64,000 nt of DNA from an uncultured Christensenella sp. (GTDB lineage: Bacteria > Bacillota > Clostridia > Christensenellales > UBA3700), in contig CAJUBA010000008.1 in assembly GCA_910584635.1 (NCBI GenBank), forward strand, positions 1 to 64,000, read 5' to 3'. The position numbers and the translations under genes were made by a program. Below are positions 10,909 through 19,284 of the stretch, in pieces (position 1 is the stretch's first letter; each line of letters begins with the position of its first letter). The notes under the pieces were generated by a model. It searched no databases, was not told the DNA's origin, and saw only the letters and a program-made list of their open reading frames with translations.

Positions 10909-10950
10909 AATGCTCTCCTAAACGTTGAAAACGAAAGGGGAGCATTTTTT
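10909..10950 (+). terminator. Terminator after the surface-protein pair
   Basis: AATGCTCTCC pairs with GGGGAGCATT and the stem is followed by a T-run. It sits 38 bases after the stop codon at 10870 and before the convergent gene that ends at 10968. Confidence 0.85.
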
Positions 10951-10967
10951 GTTTAAGTCTTATTTAA

Positions 10968-11651
10968 TTATCTAGTCGGCATTTTGAAGTCTTTAAGAGC
11001 GACGTTAAGCAAATCGTTAAAGGGTTTCATCGCTTTGAAAATCTCTATTGCTTTTTTGAGGAATTCGGCGTCGTTCAAGACTTCGCCGTCGCTGACGGGG
11101 TACTCTAAATACCAAGATTTGAATTTAAGATATTCTGCTTGCGGATGATCTTTATCGTATCCTGCGGGGACGTTTTTCAAAGCCGAGCCTTTTACGGTAA
11201 AGTACTTCTTAAAGTTAGGATTATTGATAACGTCGCTCCACTGCGTCGGATGTTCGTTTATATAATCGCGTACCATTGCCGTAGCGTTTGAAAACATATC
11301 GGCAAACAGGCCTCCGCCTAAAAACGTTCCGCCGTCGGGTTTTATCATGATATAGTAACCGACGGGAACGGGGAGTTTTCCCATAGAAGAAATATGAGCG
11401 CGGAACGCCGGATTATACGGCGATTTATCATGGCTGAATCGGGTATCGCGGACAAGTTTGAAAGTAAGGTCTTTGGGGACGTTATGCGCGACGCTTGGGT
11501 CGAATTCTCCAATACCGCAGATAAGATTACCGATTAGGTCTTCAAATTCTTGCGTAGCGATTTTGTTTTCTTTTTTGTGTTCATGATACCACTCGCGATT
11601 GTTGTTTGCCGAAAGTTGAGAAAGGTATTCCAATATTGTTTGTGTATTCAT
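10968..11651 (-). CDS. DUF2461 family protein
   Basis: The 227-residue protein matches the DUF2461/TIGR02453 family by its overall pattern: an N-terminal YLSQLSANNNREWYHEHK-type motif, a KDLTFKLVRDTRFSHDKSPYNPAFRAH core, and GGGLFADMFSNATAMVRDYI. The family is widespread but has no established biochemical role. The start at 11651 is chosen because AAAGGAG (11658-11664) lies just upstream; an ATG at 11684 lacks a site. It lies 66 bases downstream of the TetR gene and is probably co-transcribed with it, so TetR may control it. Confidence 0.8.
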   Translation of the reverse strand: MNTQTILEYLSQLSANNNREWYHEHKKENKIATQEFEDLIGNLICGIGEFDPSVAHNVPKDLTFKLVRDTRFSHDKSPYNPAFRAHISSMGKLPVPVGYYIMIKPDGGTFLGGGLFADMFSNATAMVRDYINEHPTQWSDVINNPNFKKYFTVKGSALKNVPAGYDKDHPQAEYLKFKSWYLEYPVSDGEVLNDAEFLKKAIEIFKAMKPFNDLLNVALKDFKMPTR

Positions 11652-11717
11652 AATATTCTCCTTTGATTTATAAATTCCGAACATGTTTTTTACGGCGTAT
11701 TCGATTATTCTTTTACT

Positions 11718-12266
11718 TTACGATTTAATAAACGCTCTATACGCTTTTTCAAGTATTGCCGCGCTTTCTTCGTCGGAAATATTTGCGCCGCCCGTCGCAA
11801 TCATTGTAGCCACGCCGTGAGTAAATACTATAAGCATAATATAGACGTCTTTTATTTTTTCTTCGGAAAGAGAAAGTTTTTGAGCAAGTTGACTCGTCGC
11901 TTGCTTATCTCCCATCCATTCGTATATATCGTTAAAACTGTTCAATCCGTTTAACTTCCTGAAAAACAGCAACTTAAAAAGATTGGTTTCGTATTTAGCG
12001 AAAGCCACGTTCGCTTTTGCCATGCTTTCCAAAATCCGCTCGCTCTCTACTCGCGAATAAATAAATTCGTTATAGAATTGCATAGCCGCTCCGTAAACCT
12101 CCTGTCTAAGCGTTTCCATATTCTTGAAATAACTGTATATAGGTTGAACGGAGTAGCCCATACGTTTGGCGACGCTTCGGGCGTTCACGCAGTCAAAGCC
12201 GTTTTCCCTTGTCATCTGCAACGCGGTTTTTAGTATTTCATCTTTGTAAATAATCTGCTTAGGCAT
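11718..12266 (-). CDS. TetR/AcrR family transcriptional regulator
   Basis: The 182-residue protein has an N-terminal helix-turn-helix (about residues 22-45, V-N-A-R-S-V-A-K-R-M-G-Y-S-V-Q-P-I-Y-S-Y-F-K) and a C-terminal ligand domain with FKLLFF and a hydrophobic HGVATMIATGG motif. It starts at 12266 after GGGAG; an ATG at 12302 lies within the operator and has no ribosome site. A near-perfect 30-bp dyad overlaps its promoter, indicating autoregulation. The downstream DUF2461 gene is the only neighbour in the same transcript. It resembles the TetR protein encoded at 52836-53402 in length, in the S-x-Q-P-I-Y HTH segment and in the ATMIAT motif; the inducer is unknown. Confidence 0.9.
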   Translation of the reverse strand: MPKQIIYKDEILKTALQMTRENGFDCVNARSVAKRMGYSVQPIYSYFKNMETLRQEVYGAAMQFYNEFIYSRVESERILESMAKANVAFAKYETNLFKLLFFRKLNGLNSFNDIYEWMGDKQATSQLAQKLSLSEEKIKDVYIMLIVFTHGVATMIATGGANISDEESAAILEKAYRAFIKS

Positions 12267-12280
12267 ACTTTTCTCCCAAT

Positions 12281-12310
12281 AATTACACTTGTTATATAAC
12301 ATCTGTAATT
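12281..12310 (-). promoter_or_regulatory. TetR operator, 30-bp dyad
   Basis: Outer arms AATTACA (12281-12287) and TGTAATT (12304-12310) flank a perfect core palindrome TGTTATATAACA (12290-12301). All share one centre at 12295.5; only the two-base steps between arm and core break symmetry. The dyad overlaps the -10 box and start region of the TetR gene, the expected place for a self-repressing operator. Confidence 0.8.
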
Positions 12311-12336
12311 ATAGCAGATACTTATTCTTTCGTCAA
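12308..12336 (-). promoter_or_regulatory. Promoter of the TetR-DUF2461 operon
   Basis: On the minus strand TTGACG (12331-12336) and TATAAT (12308-12313) are 17 bases apart. The -10 box shares bases with the operator dyad, so bound TetR would block polymerase. Confidence 0.8.
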
Positions 12337-12379
12337 GAGATTTTGTAAATTGAATCGGCATAAGTTTTGTAAGAAAATC

Positions 12380-12413
12380 AAAAACCCCGATTTGTCATTT
12401 TGCCAAATCGGGG
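12380..12413 (-). terminator. Terminator of the dGTPase-like gene
   Basis: CCCCGATTTG (12385-12394) pairs with CAAATCGGGG (12404-12413). Read on the minus strand the stem is followed by a run of Ts, placing a terminator after the gene that ends at 12465. Confidence 0.85.
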
Positions 12414-12464
12414 AATAAAACGTTAAGCCTTTTGTAGAATTCGCTATATTATGTTTAGCAGTAT

Positions 12465-13634
12465 TTACTTTTTGGTACTTTTCGCTTTGATTTTTTTATG
12501 GAAATCCAACAGATATTTATCCGACATACTTGCGATAGCGTCTATCGCCACGCGTTCGGGGAAGTCGATATTTTCCGCAAAGTATTCGTCGACTTTTTCG
12601 GCGTTAGGGTAAATGTAAGGACGGTAATACTTATTTACGAGTTTTTTATCTTGTTTCAAGTCGTTGTACAGCGCTTCGAAAACGTCGTTGATTATATTTT
12701 GAAGGTCTTCGTCGGTGTATCCGTCTATTTCGGAGTTTCGGTAAATTTTGCGATAGTTTTCGTCCATCAACAGAGAAAGGTCGGCGTACGTTTTATCGCT
12801 CATCGCTATGTAGTTTTTGCCTATCGAGTTGTTGATAATATCCGCACTTATGTTGCCTATTATTTCGTGGTTGTATTTTCCGAGCGGGTTGTCGTCGTAA
12901 TCGCCCAAACCGACCTGTCTTAATTTGTCCGCGTCCTGTCTGTCTTTTCCAAGGTATGCTATGACGTCGGATATGCGGACAAGACAGCCTTCGAGCGTGC
13001 TTGCCATGAGGTCGGTATCGTTGAGTTTGCCGTTGTAAGCGCAATTTAGTTTTTCTTGCAGATTTTCAAAACTATTGCAGGATTTTTCGTTTGGAGCATA
13101 ACGCTGTAAAACCTTTTCGCCGTTGTGGCAGAGTACGCCGTCGACGACTTGTAAAGATATATCGCATTTGACAACGTTGTTAAGATACCTCGCGCCTTGA
13201 ATGTGATGATAGAATCTGTATGAGAATTTTTTTGCGACGTTGTCCAAAAGTTTTTCTCCCAAGTGTCCGAAAGGGCAGTGTCCCAAGTCGTGCGCAAGAG
13301 CGATAGCCTCGATAAGGTCGCAGTTGAGCGACAGCGCGGAGCCTATCGTACGGGCGATTCTCGATACGAGTTGGACGTGGTAAGCGCGAGTGGAAATATC
13401 GTCGTTGCCTTTGAGAGAGAACACTTGAGTTTTGCCTGCGTATCTGTTGAAAAGAGGAAGATTTATCACGACTTCGCAATCGCGTACGAACTGCCGTCTG
13501 TACAGTCTGGGAATATACTTTCCTTTGCGAATCGCGGTATCGTCTTTTGCGGCGTACGGGGATAAAAGAGAGTCTCTTTCGGCAAAGTTTTCGGCGAGTA
13601 CTTTTTTTGCGTTTTCGTCAAGATCTATTCTCAT
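12465..13634 (-). CDS. dGTPase-like HD-domain phosphohydrolase
   Basis: The 389-residue protein has the layout of deoxyguanosinetriphosphate triphosphohydrolase-like proteins: an N-terminal segment with RTxxxRD-like features (Y-R-R-Q-F-V-R-D), KTQVF, then an HD domain with TRAYHVQLVSRIARTIG, the metal-binding ALAHDLGHCPFGHLGE motif and a later RISDVIAYLGKDRQDA segment. Such enzymes cleave dNTPs to nucleoside and triphosphate, helping to control nucleotide pools. The start at M3 (13634) is preferred because AAGAGG lies eight bases upstream; the ATG at 13640 is too close to that site. It is flanked by terminators and appears monocistronic. Substrate preference cannot be read from sequence. Confidence 0.85.
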   Translation of the reverse strand: MRIDLDENAKKVLAENFAERDSLLSPYAAKDDTAIRKGKYIPRLYRRQFVRDCEVVINLPLFNRYAGKTQVFSLKGNDDISTRAYHVQLVSRIARTIGSALSLNCDLIEAIALAHDLGHCPFGHLGEKLLDNVAKKFSYRFYHHIQGARYLNNVVKCDISLQVVDGVLCHNGEKVLQRYAPNEKSCNSFENLQEKLNCAYNGKLNDTDLMASTLEGCLVRISDVIAYLGKDRQDADKLRQVGLGDYDDNPLGKYNHEIIGNISADIINNSIGKNYIAMSDKTYADLSLLMDENYRKIYRNSEIDGYTDEDLQNIINDVFEALYNDLKQDKKLVNKYYRPYIYPNAEKVDEYFAENIDFPERVAIDAIASMSDKYLLDFHKKIKAKSTKK

Positions 13635-13645
13635 AATCATACCTC

Positions 13646-13680
13646 TTAAAAATAGCCGTCGGCGTTTTGCCGACGGCTAT
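13646..13680 (-). terminator. Terminator between pepV-like and dGTPase-like genes
   Basis: ATAGCCGTCGGC (13652-13663) pairs perfectly with GCCGACGGCTAT (13669-13680). On the minus strand the stem is followed by TTTTTAA, so it ends the transcript of the gene that stops at 13701. Confidence 0.85.
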
Positions 13681-13700
13681 AGTATAGCATATTTTCTTGC

Positions 13701-14999
13701 TCAGGTAAACAACAATTTTTTGATAGCGTGATAGTAAATTTCGTACATTTTTCTGAAATCTTCTATAGATACTCTTTCGTCTTTTTGGTGTATTGTGCTT
13801 TCCATACCGGGGAACAGCGGTCCGAACGCTACGCCGCATTTAAGCGCTCTCGCGTAAGTTCCTCCGCCTATAGTTATCGGAGAGAGGTTTTCTCCCGTTA
13901 CCCCGTTGTATGCGGCAAGCAATTTCTGCACGAGCGGATTATCTTTTTCAAGATAAAGCGGATCGTGGAAATTCCTTACTCTCGCGTCTTGCGTATTTAG
14001 CGACTTTTTCAATCTTTCAAGTATTTCTTCTTTGGTATAGGTTACGGGATGTCGAATATCTATGAGCAATCTTAATTTGCCCGATTTTGTATTCGTATCC
14101 GCTACGCCGACGTTAAACGTCAACGCGCCGCTTTTTTCATCGCTCAATTTGACGTTGGCTCCGCTTCCGTCGTTGTGGCACAGCATATCGCGTAATACCG
14201 TATATTCTCCCCCCAATTCGTCGGACAAATATTCGAGTAATTTCCAAAACGCGTTGTCGCCTTTGTCGGGCGTGGACGCGTGAGCAGGTTTGCCGTAAGC
14301 GGTAACGTAAGTCCTGCCGTCTTTGATTTGGATTTTTACGTCCTTATTTTTTGACTCGCCCAATACGCCGTCTATTTCGCATGAACATTTCGCCATTACG
14401 ATATTAACTCGGCTGCCGCCGTTAAGAGAAATAAGACGGGATGGGGCGTCGATGAATATCTCGTAACCTACAAGTCCTTTTTCGCAGTTTATAACGGGGA
14501 AATCGCCGTCGGGGGAAAACCCGCGGGCAGGCATAATGTCCGTTTGATTGTAATGTTCTATGCACTGCCAACCGCTTTCTTCGTTCCCGCCGAATATAAA
14601 ACGAATTTTGCAGTTGGGGCGATAGCCTTCTTCAAGCAGTTGACCCACCGCGTGAAGACAGCACATCATAGGTCCTTTGTCGTCGAGAATACCTCTTCCG
14701 AAGATAGTATTATTGCGTATTTCTCCAAGCGGATTTGCCGACCAATCGTCGTCGTAGGGTACTACGTCGATATGACCGAGTATACCGAAAGTTTCTCCCT
14801 CGCCTATATCGCAGGTGCAGTAATAACCCTTTTCGTTGTTTACGCTCATGCCCATTTCCTTTGCGGTTTCGCAGACAAAGTCCAAACATTTCGCCACGCC
14901 TTCGCCGAACGGGGAAGCGGGACAGGGGGCTGACTGAACGCTGTCGATAGCGATCAGTCGCATGGTTTTTTCAACCGTTTGCTCAAAATAATCTTTCAT
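13701..14999 (-). CDS. pepV: M20 family dipeptidase, PepV-like
   Basis: The 432-residue protein is a zinc-dependent M20 peptidase of the PepV/Xaa-His dipeptidase type. Metal and catalytic motifs are present in order: ILGHIDVVPYDDDW, GRGILDDKGPM, GGNEESGWQCIEHY, DGDFPVINCEKG, and near the C terminus GGGTYARAL followed by GMESTIHQKDERV. It would hydrolyse dipeptides in the cytoplasm. The start at 14999 is preferred because GGGAG lies ten bases upstream; ATG at 15008 directly abuts that site. It stands alone between a terminator and the divergent gltX promoter region. Confidence 0.88.
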   Translation of the reverse strand: MKDYFEQTVEKTMRLIAIDSVQSAPCPASPFGEGVAKCLDFVCETAKEMGMSVNNEKGYYCTCDIGEGETFGILGHIDVVPYDDDWSANPLGEIRNNTIFGRGILDDKGPMMCCLHAVGQLLEEGYRPNCKIRFIFGGNEESGWQCIEHYNQTDIMPARGFSPDGDFPVINCEKGLVGYEIFIDAPSRLISLNGGSRVNIVMAKCSCEIDGVLGESKNKDVKIQIKDGRTYVTAYGKPAHASTPDKGDNAFWKLLEYLSDELGGEYTVLRDMLCHNDGSGANVKLSDEKSGALTFNVGVADTNTKSGKLRLLIDIRHPVTYTKEEILERLKKSLNTQDARVRNFHDPLYLEKDNPLVQKLLAAYNGVTGENLSPITIGGGTYARALKCGVAFGPLFPGMESTIHQKDERVSIEDFRKMYEIYYHAIKKLLFT

Positions 15000-15116
15000 G
15001 GAATTCATTCTCCCGACAAACTTTTTTGATTTATTGTATAAATATTATACACAATTCGGCGAAAATATGTTATATTATTAGTCGAAATAAAAGAAAATTT
15101 TCTGGAAGGAAACAAT

Positions 15117-16556
15117 ATGGAAAAAGTAAGAACGAGGTTTGCGCCCAGTCCCACTGGATTTATGCACATAGGAAATCTGAGAACGTGTCTTTATGCGTAT
15201 CTGTACGCTAAGAAGAACGGCGGAACTTTTGTGTTGAGAATAGAAGATACCGATCAGGAAAGATATGTCGAAGGGGCTGTAGACGTAATTTACAGCACTT
15301 TGAAGAAAGCGGGCATAGAACATGACGAAGGTCCCGACAAAGACGGCGGATACGGTCCTTACATTCAAAGCGAACGCAAGTCGCTGTATTTGGATTACGC
15401 AAAAGAGTTGGTGGAAAAAGGCGGAGCATATTACTGTTTCTGTACAAAAGAAAGACTGGATACCCTCAAAGACGATAAGGGCATTGCCAAATACGACAAG
15501 CACTGTCTTTCTCTTTCTAAGGAAGAAGTTAAAAGAAGACTCGACGCGGGAGAAAGTTACGTCATAAGACAAAACATACCCGCCGACGGCGTAAGCGAAT
15601 ACGAAGATATGGTATTCGGACATATTAGCGTACCCAACGAAGATATGGAAGACAATATTCTCATTAAATCCGACGGTATGCCGACTTATAATTTCGCAAA
15701 CGTCGTAGACGACCATCTTATGGGCATAAATTACGTCATAAGAGGAGTGGAGTATCTTTCGTCTACTCCCAAATACAATCTTATGTACGACTCGTTCGGT
15801 TGGGAAAGACCGCGTTATATGCACCTCTCGCCGATAATGAAAGACGCGCAGAGAAAACTGTCCAAAAGATACGGCGACGCGAACTTCGAAGATTTTATAG
15901 AAAAAGGCTATCTGCCCGAAGCGATAGTTAATTATATCGCGCTTTTGGGTTGGTCGCCGAAGGGTAACGAAGAAAAATTGACGATGGAACAACTAATTGA
16001 TGAGTTTGACGTTGAGGGCATTTCCAAATCGCCGAGTATTTTCGACGAAGCCAAAATGAGATGGCTCAACGGAGAGTACGTTAAAAATATGAGCGTAGAG
16101 CAATTTGTTCAAGTCGCTAAACCTTTCTTCGATAAGAGCAAGGTCAAAGACAAGTACGATTACCGCGCGCTTGCGAAACTTCTTATTCCGAGAGTGGAAG
16201 TTTTGGGAGAAATCCCCGAAAAAGTGGATTTTCTCGAAGAGTTCGGCGAATACGATACGGAAATGTTTGAGCATAAGAAGATGAAAATCACAAAAGAGAT
16301 TGCGCTAAACAACCTTTTGGCTATCGAAGAGGAACTCAAAGATTTCCAAGAATGGACGGACGAACCGCTAAAACAGAAAGTCATGGCGCTTGCCGAAAAA
16401 CTCGGTTGCAAGAGCGGACAGATGTTTTTGCCGTTGAGATTAGCGCTTACCGCGGCGCAGACTACGCCGGGCGGAGCGACGGAAATGGCGGAACTTTTGG
16501 GTAAGAGCGAAAGTATGAGAAGATTGAGGTTTTCGATAGATCTTTTGCAAAAATAG
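15117..16556 (+). CDS. gltX: Glutamyl-tRNA synthetase
   Basis: The 479-residue class I aminoacyl-tRNA synthetase charges tRNA-Glu. The ATP-binding motif FAPSPTGFMHIGN (HIGH-type, residues 8-20) and KLSKR (residues 247-251) are both intact. Length and motif spacing fit discriminating or non-discriminating bacterial GluRS; whether it also charges tRNA-Gln cannot be told. ATG 15117 follows GGAAGGA. An extended -10 (TGTTATATT at 15068-15076) upstream is a likely promoter. The gene is divergent from the dipeptidase gene. Confidence 0.95.
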   Translation: MEKVRTRFAPSPTGFMHIGNLRTCLYAYLYAKKNGGTFVLRIEDTDQERYVEGAVDVIYSTLKKAGIEHDEGPDKDGGYGPYIQSERKSLYLDYAKELVEKGGAYYCFCTKERLDTLKDDKGIAKYDKHCLSLSKEEVKRRLDAGESYVIRQNIPADGVSEYEDMVFGHISVPNEDMEDNILIKSDGMPTYNFANVVDDHLMGINYVIRGVEYLSSTPKYNLMYDSFGWERPRYMHLSPIMKDAQRKLSKRYGDANFEDFIEKGYLPEAIVNYIALLGWSPKGNEEKLTMEQLIDEFDVEGISKSPSIFDEAKMRWLNGEYVKNMSVEQFVQVAKPFFDKSKVKDKYDYRALAKLLIPRVEVLGEIPEKVDFLEEFGEYDTEMFEHKKMKITKEIALNNLLAIEEELKDFQEWTDEPLKQKVMALAEKLGCKSGQMFLPLRLALTAAQTTPGGATEMAELLGKSESMRRLRFSIDLLQK

Positions 16557-16567
16557 CCGTATTTTTC

Positions 16568-16596
16568 TTTACAACGCTTATTTATTATGATATTAT
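16568..16596 (+). promoter_or_regulatory. Promoter of rpsF-ssb-rpsR
   Basis: TTTACA (16568-16573) and TATTAT (16591-16596) are 17 bases apart, directly after the gltX stop codon and ahead of the structured leader. Confidence 0.6.
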
Positions 16597-16615
16597 TCTA
16601 ATGTATTTTTATAAA

Positions 16616-16667
16616 TACGCACCCTTGTTCGGGCGCAAGAGTCCGAACCGGCAGACCATAAGGAGGT
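16616..16667 (+). promoter_or_regulatory. Candidate S6:S18 autoregulatory leader
   Basis: GTTCGG (16627-16632) pairs with CCGAAC (16643-16648) and is followed by CCGGCAGACC just before the AAGGAGG of rpsF. A hairpin with an adjacent CCG element at this place is the known mRNA target through which the S6:S18 complex represses rpsF operons. The assignment rests on position and the CCG-containing hairpin, not on a covariance search. Confidence 0.55.
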
Positions 16668-16673
16668 ATAAAA

Positions 16674-16955
16674 ATGAACAAGTACGAATTGTTGTATATC
16701 GTTAAAAACGATATTTCCGACGAGGCAAAACAAGAAGTAGTTGACAAAATGGAAGCGCTTATCACTTCCAACGGCGGCGTTGTTGAAAACACCGACAAAT
16801 GGGGTACGAGAAAACTCGCTTATCCTATCGACTACAAGACCGAGGGCTATTACGTTTTGGTAAATTTCTCGGCGCCTGCGACTGTTCCGGAAGAAATCAA
16901 GAGATTCAACCGTATCACTGACGAACTTGTCAGAAGCATGATCATCAAAAAGTAA
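16674..16955 (+). CDS. rpsF: 30S ribosomal protein S6
   Basis: This 93-residue protein has the S6 pattern: N-terminal KYELLYIVKNDISDEAKQEVVDKMEALI, then GGVVENTDKWGTRKLAYPIDYKTEGYYVLVNF, and a C-terminal ITDELVRSMIIKK. It binds S18 on the platform of the small subunit. ATG 16674 follows AAGGAGG with good spacing. It opens the classic rpsF-ssb-rpsR operon, 12 bases before ssb. Confidence 0.96.
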   Translation: MNKYELLYIVKNDISDEAKQEVVDKMEALITSNGGVVENTDKWGTRKLAYPIDYKTEGYYVLVNFSAPATVPEEIKRFNRITDELVRSMIIKK

Positions 16956-16967
16956 GGAGCGAAACAA

Positions 16968-17372
16968 ATGAATAAAGTTATGTTGATAGGCAACCTTACG
17001 AGAGATCCCGAGTCGGGTTCTACGCAAAGCGGCGTAGCATATTGCAGATTCGGATTGGCGGTCAACCGCAGATTCAGCAGAGAAAACAACGAAGTTGATT
17101 ATTTCAATATCGTATGTTGGAGAGGCTTGGCGGAAAACTGCGCGAAGATTTTGGCAAAAGGCAGAAAAGTTTGCGTTAGCGGATCGATACAGACGCGTCA
17201 GTACGACGCTCAGGACGGTTCCAAGCGCACGGCTTTCGACATCGTTGCAGACGAAGTAGAATTCCTTCCTTCCGGCGCAAGAACGGACGAGGGAGCCCCT
17301 CAGGAAACTGAGAAAAGACAGCAGGCAAGCAATAGCGGTCTTACCCCTGTCGAAGAAGAATTACCATTCTAA
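16968..17372 (+). CDS. ssb: Single-stranded DNA-binding protein
   Basis: The 134-residue protein has an OB fold (about residues 1-104) with MNKVMLIGNLTRDPES, FGLAVNR, VDYFNIVCWRGLAENCAKILAKGRKVCVSGSIQTRQY and the FDIVADEVEFL strand. A short flexible linker leads to the acidic tip EEELPF, the docking site for partner proteins. It binds single-stranded DNA during replication and repair. Its place between rpsF and rpsR is typical of Firmicutes. Confidence 0.96.
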   Translation: MNKVMLIGNLTRDPESGSTQSGVAYCRFGLAVNRRFSRENNEVDYFNIVCWRGLAENCAKILAKGRKVCVSGSIQTRQYDAQDGSKRTAFDIVADEVEFLPSGARTDEGAPQETEKRQQASNSGLTPVEEELPF

Positions 17373-17387
17373 TAAGGAGATATGACA

Positions 17388-17642
17388 ATGAGTGAAGAGA
17401 AAGTAGTTAAACGCCCGAGCGGCAAAAAACCGATGTCGCGTAAAAAAGTATGCGTTTTCTGCGTAGATAAAATCGATACGTTAGACTATAAGGATGTTGC
17501 GAAACTTCGTAAGTACGTTACCGAAAAAGGTAAAATCGTTCCCAGAAGAATGAGCGGTACTTGCGCTAAGCACCAAAGAGTCGTTACCGAAGCGATTAAG
17601 AGAGCAAGAGAAATGGCTTTGCTCCCGTACGTAGCGGAATAA
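17388..17642 (+). CDS. rpsR: 30S ribosomal protein S18 (zinc-binding form)
   Basis: The 84-residue protein carries [45 protein letters not shown]. The CxxC pair plus the later C and H make this the C+ form, expected to bind zinc. The start at 17388 is chosen because AAGGAG (17374-17379) is eight bases away; ATG 17382 would be only two bases from it. S18 partners with S6, encoded two genes upstream. Confidence 0.95.
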   Translation: MSEEKVVKRPSGKKPMSRKKVCVFCVDKIDTLDYKDVAKLRKYVTEKGKIVPRRMSGTCAKHQRVVTEAIKRAREMALLPYVAE

Positions 17643-17660
17643 GAAATTAAAGTTAATAAA

Positions 17661-17690
17661 AAAACGCGTTCTGTTAAGGACGCGTTTTTC
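17661..17690 (+). terminator. Terminator of the rpsF operon
   Basis: AAACGCGT pairs with ACGCGTTT and the stem is followed by Ts. It lies 19 bases after the rpsR stop. The flanking A-run means it may also end the convergent gene that stops at 17708. Confidence 0.85.
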
Positions 17691-17707
17691 ATTGTTGTTT
17701 ATACTTT

Positions 17708-19108
17708 TTAATATTGTAATTGCTGTTCTTGCATTGCCTTTTTTTCGATATTGTTGAACGATCTGTGTATTAAAGAAATCGTCAACTGGACTACGGATAA
17801 TATAAGCATAGCGATAACGTAAGTAAATTTTATTTCGCTCGTTTCGTAAGACTCTCCTAAAGAGTATGTCCAGTAACTAATAGAAGAAATAATAGTAAAG
17901 ATAAGCAAGAACGTCGTAGAAAGAGTTGAAGTCAAAGATAACGACGCGGTAGAATATTTCTTATCTTTTGCCAAGTTGAGCAAATAACCTCCCGCAATTA
18001 CCAATAGCAAAACTATCGTCAGTATTTGCAAAATCGCAGGTACAACCAGCAGGGCGCTTTCAGCGCGGGGAACCTCCGTTTCGGTACCCATAGAAGGCAA
18101 CACCGTAGCGGCGTATTGCGGAGCAGATTTGTAAAAATACAAAATTCCGAGAGCCGTAATAGCCGAGAAGAAGTTTGTTCCGCCGTTGGTATTATCGTAT
18201 GCCGCATCGTAAGATATATGAGGCATGATTGCAAGATAAACCATTACGCAAACTATAATCAATGAGATAGCGGAAAACACTATATTATATATTCCCGTCA
18301 TTGTTTTGTTTTGGAGATTTAATGCAAATTTGCATCCCACAGCCGCGCAAACGAATATGGTACTGAGAGTGATTCCCGTTGTCGTAAGATCATTTACTCC
18401 GCAACTGACGGAATACGTTGCGGTGTTTTGTTTCAAACTGTATACGCTATTATTAAAAACGAAGAACATCAGTACTCCGAAAATATACAAGAAGTATGTC
18501 GCTATCACCATTGAATAGTGATCTTTTTTAGATTTTTTTGTTACGTAAAAATAGTATCTTACAATTGTAAGAATTCCCATAATTATCATCGCAAGCAATA
18601 ACGATGCAAACACAACGGTAGCAAGGATAATAGGGAAATAAAGACTTGTTGCCGTGAAGTCGGGAAGTTTAGCGTCTATTAAATCCAAAGTTTTGTAAGC
18701 GTCTCCGAAATAATAGAAAATATCCATTTGATTGGGAGTTGTAGCGCTTGGAATAGAGTCAAGAATACCTGTCGAACCATTAACTTTTATTCCTATAAAA
18801 AAGGTAAAGAGTACCGAAAACAGCAACCCCAACATAGCGAAAATACCGCTTAAAGTAGATACCGTACTTTTCCAGCCGATGGTTGTTTCAATACGTTGAT
18901 TCTCCGCGACGGGAATGACGTTTTCAGGGGTTGGAACAGTAGTCGTAGGTTGGCTTAAATTTTGACCGCAAATAATACAAAAATTAGAGTCCGCAACGTT
19001 TTCCGCGCTACAGTTGGGGCAGATTATTTTGCCGTCCATTCTTGCTCCGCACTGTCTGCAAAATACCGCTTCATCTGAATTTTCCGTTCCGCAATTAAGA
19101 CAATTCAT
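17708..19108 (-). CDS. Zinc-ribbon polytopic membrane protein
   Basis: The 466-residue protein begins with two zinc ribbons: CLNCGTENSDEAVFCRQCG (about residues 3-21) and CPNCSAENVADSNFCIICG (about 30-48). A Pro/Thr linker follows, then several membrane helices (about residues 85-115, 158-190, 200-220, 245-295, 350-385, 395-450). Many clostridial proteins have this ribbon-plus-helices layout with no established role. ATG 19108 is the only good start; a GGAGGA site lies just upstream. No operon partner is visible. Confidence 0.75.
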   Translation of the reverse strand: MNCLNCGTENSDEAVFCRQCGARMDGKIICPNCSAENVADSNFCIICGQNLSQPTTTVPTPENVIPVAENQRIETTIGWKSTVSTLSGIFAMLGLLFSVLFTFFIGIKVNGSTGILDSIPSATTPNQMDIFYYFGDAYKTLDLIDAKLPDFTATSLYFPIILATVVFASLLLAMIIMGILTIVRYYFYVTKKSKKDHYSMVIATYFLYIFGVLMFFVFNNSVYSLKQNTATYSVSCGVNDLTTTGITLSTIFVCAAVGCKFALNLQNKTMTGIYNIVFSAISLIIVCVMVYLAIMPHISYDAAYDNTNGGTNFFSAITALGILYFYKSAPQYAATVLPSMGTETEVPRAESALLVVPAILQILTIVLLLVIAGGYLLNLAKDKKYSTASLSLTSTLSTTFLLIFTIISSISYWTYSLGESYETSEIKFTYVIAMLILSVVQLTISLIHRSFNNIEKKAMQEQQLQY

Positions 19109-19248
19109 AAAATTTATCCTCCGTAAAATATTTTCAACAATTATATTTTATCACCATTTATTTTACAAATCAATACTTTGGTTATAATTTATTCTAAAAA
19201 TTTTTACTTGCGCCCGCGTTATTTTAAGAGTTTGAATTACTAAAATAC

Positions 19249-19278
19249 TTGTATTTTATTATAGCGTTGTGGTATACT
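19249..19278 (+). promoter_or_regulatory. Promoter of the glycan/phosphonate operon
   Basis: TTGTAT (19249-19254) and TATACT (19273-19278) are 18 bases apart, and no better promoter is seen closer to the first gene. Transcription would start near 19285 and leave a leader of about 280 bases. Confidence 0.55.
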
Positions 19279-19284
19279 ATGAAA

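Noticed and set aside
15078..15992. 304-codon minus-strand open frame across gltX
   Set aside because: It lies antisense within a highly conserved tRNA synthetase gene; translation resembles no protein and lacks start signals.
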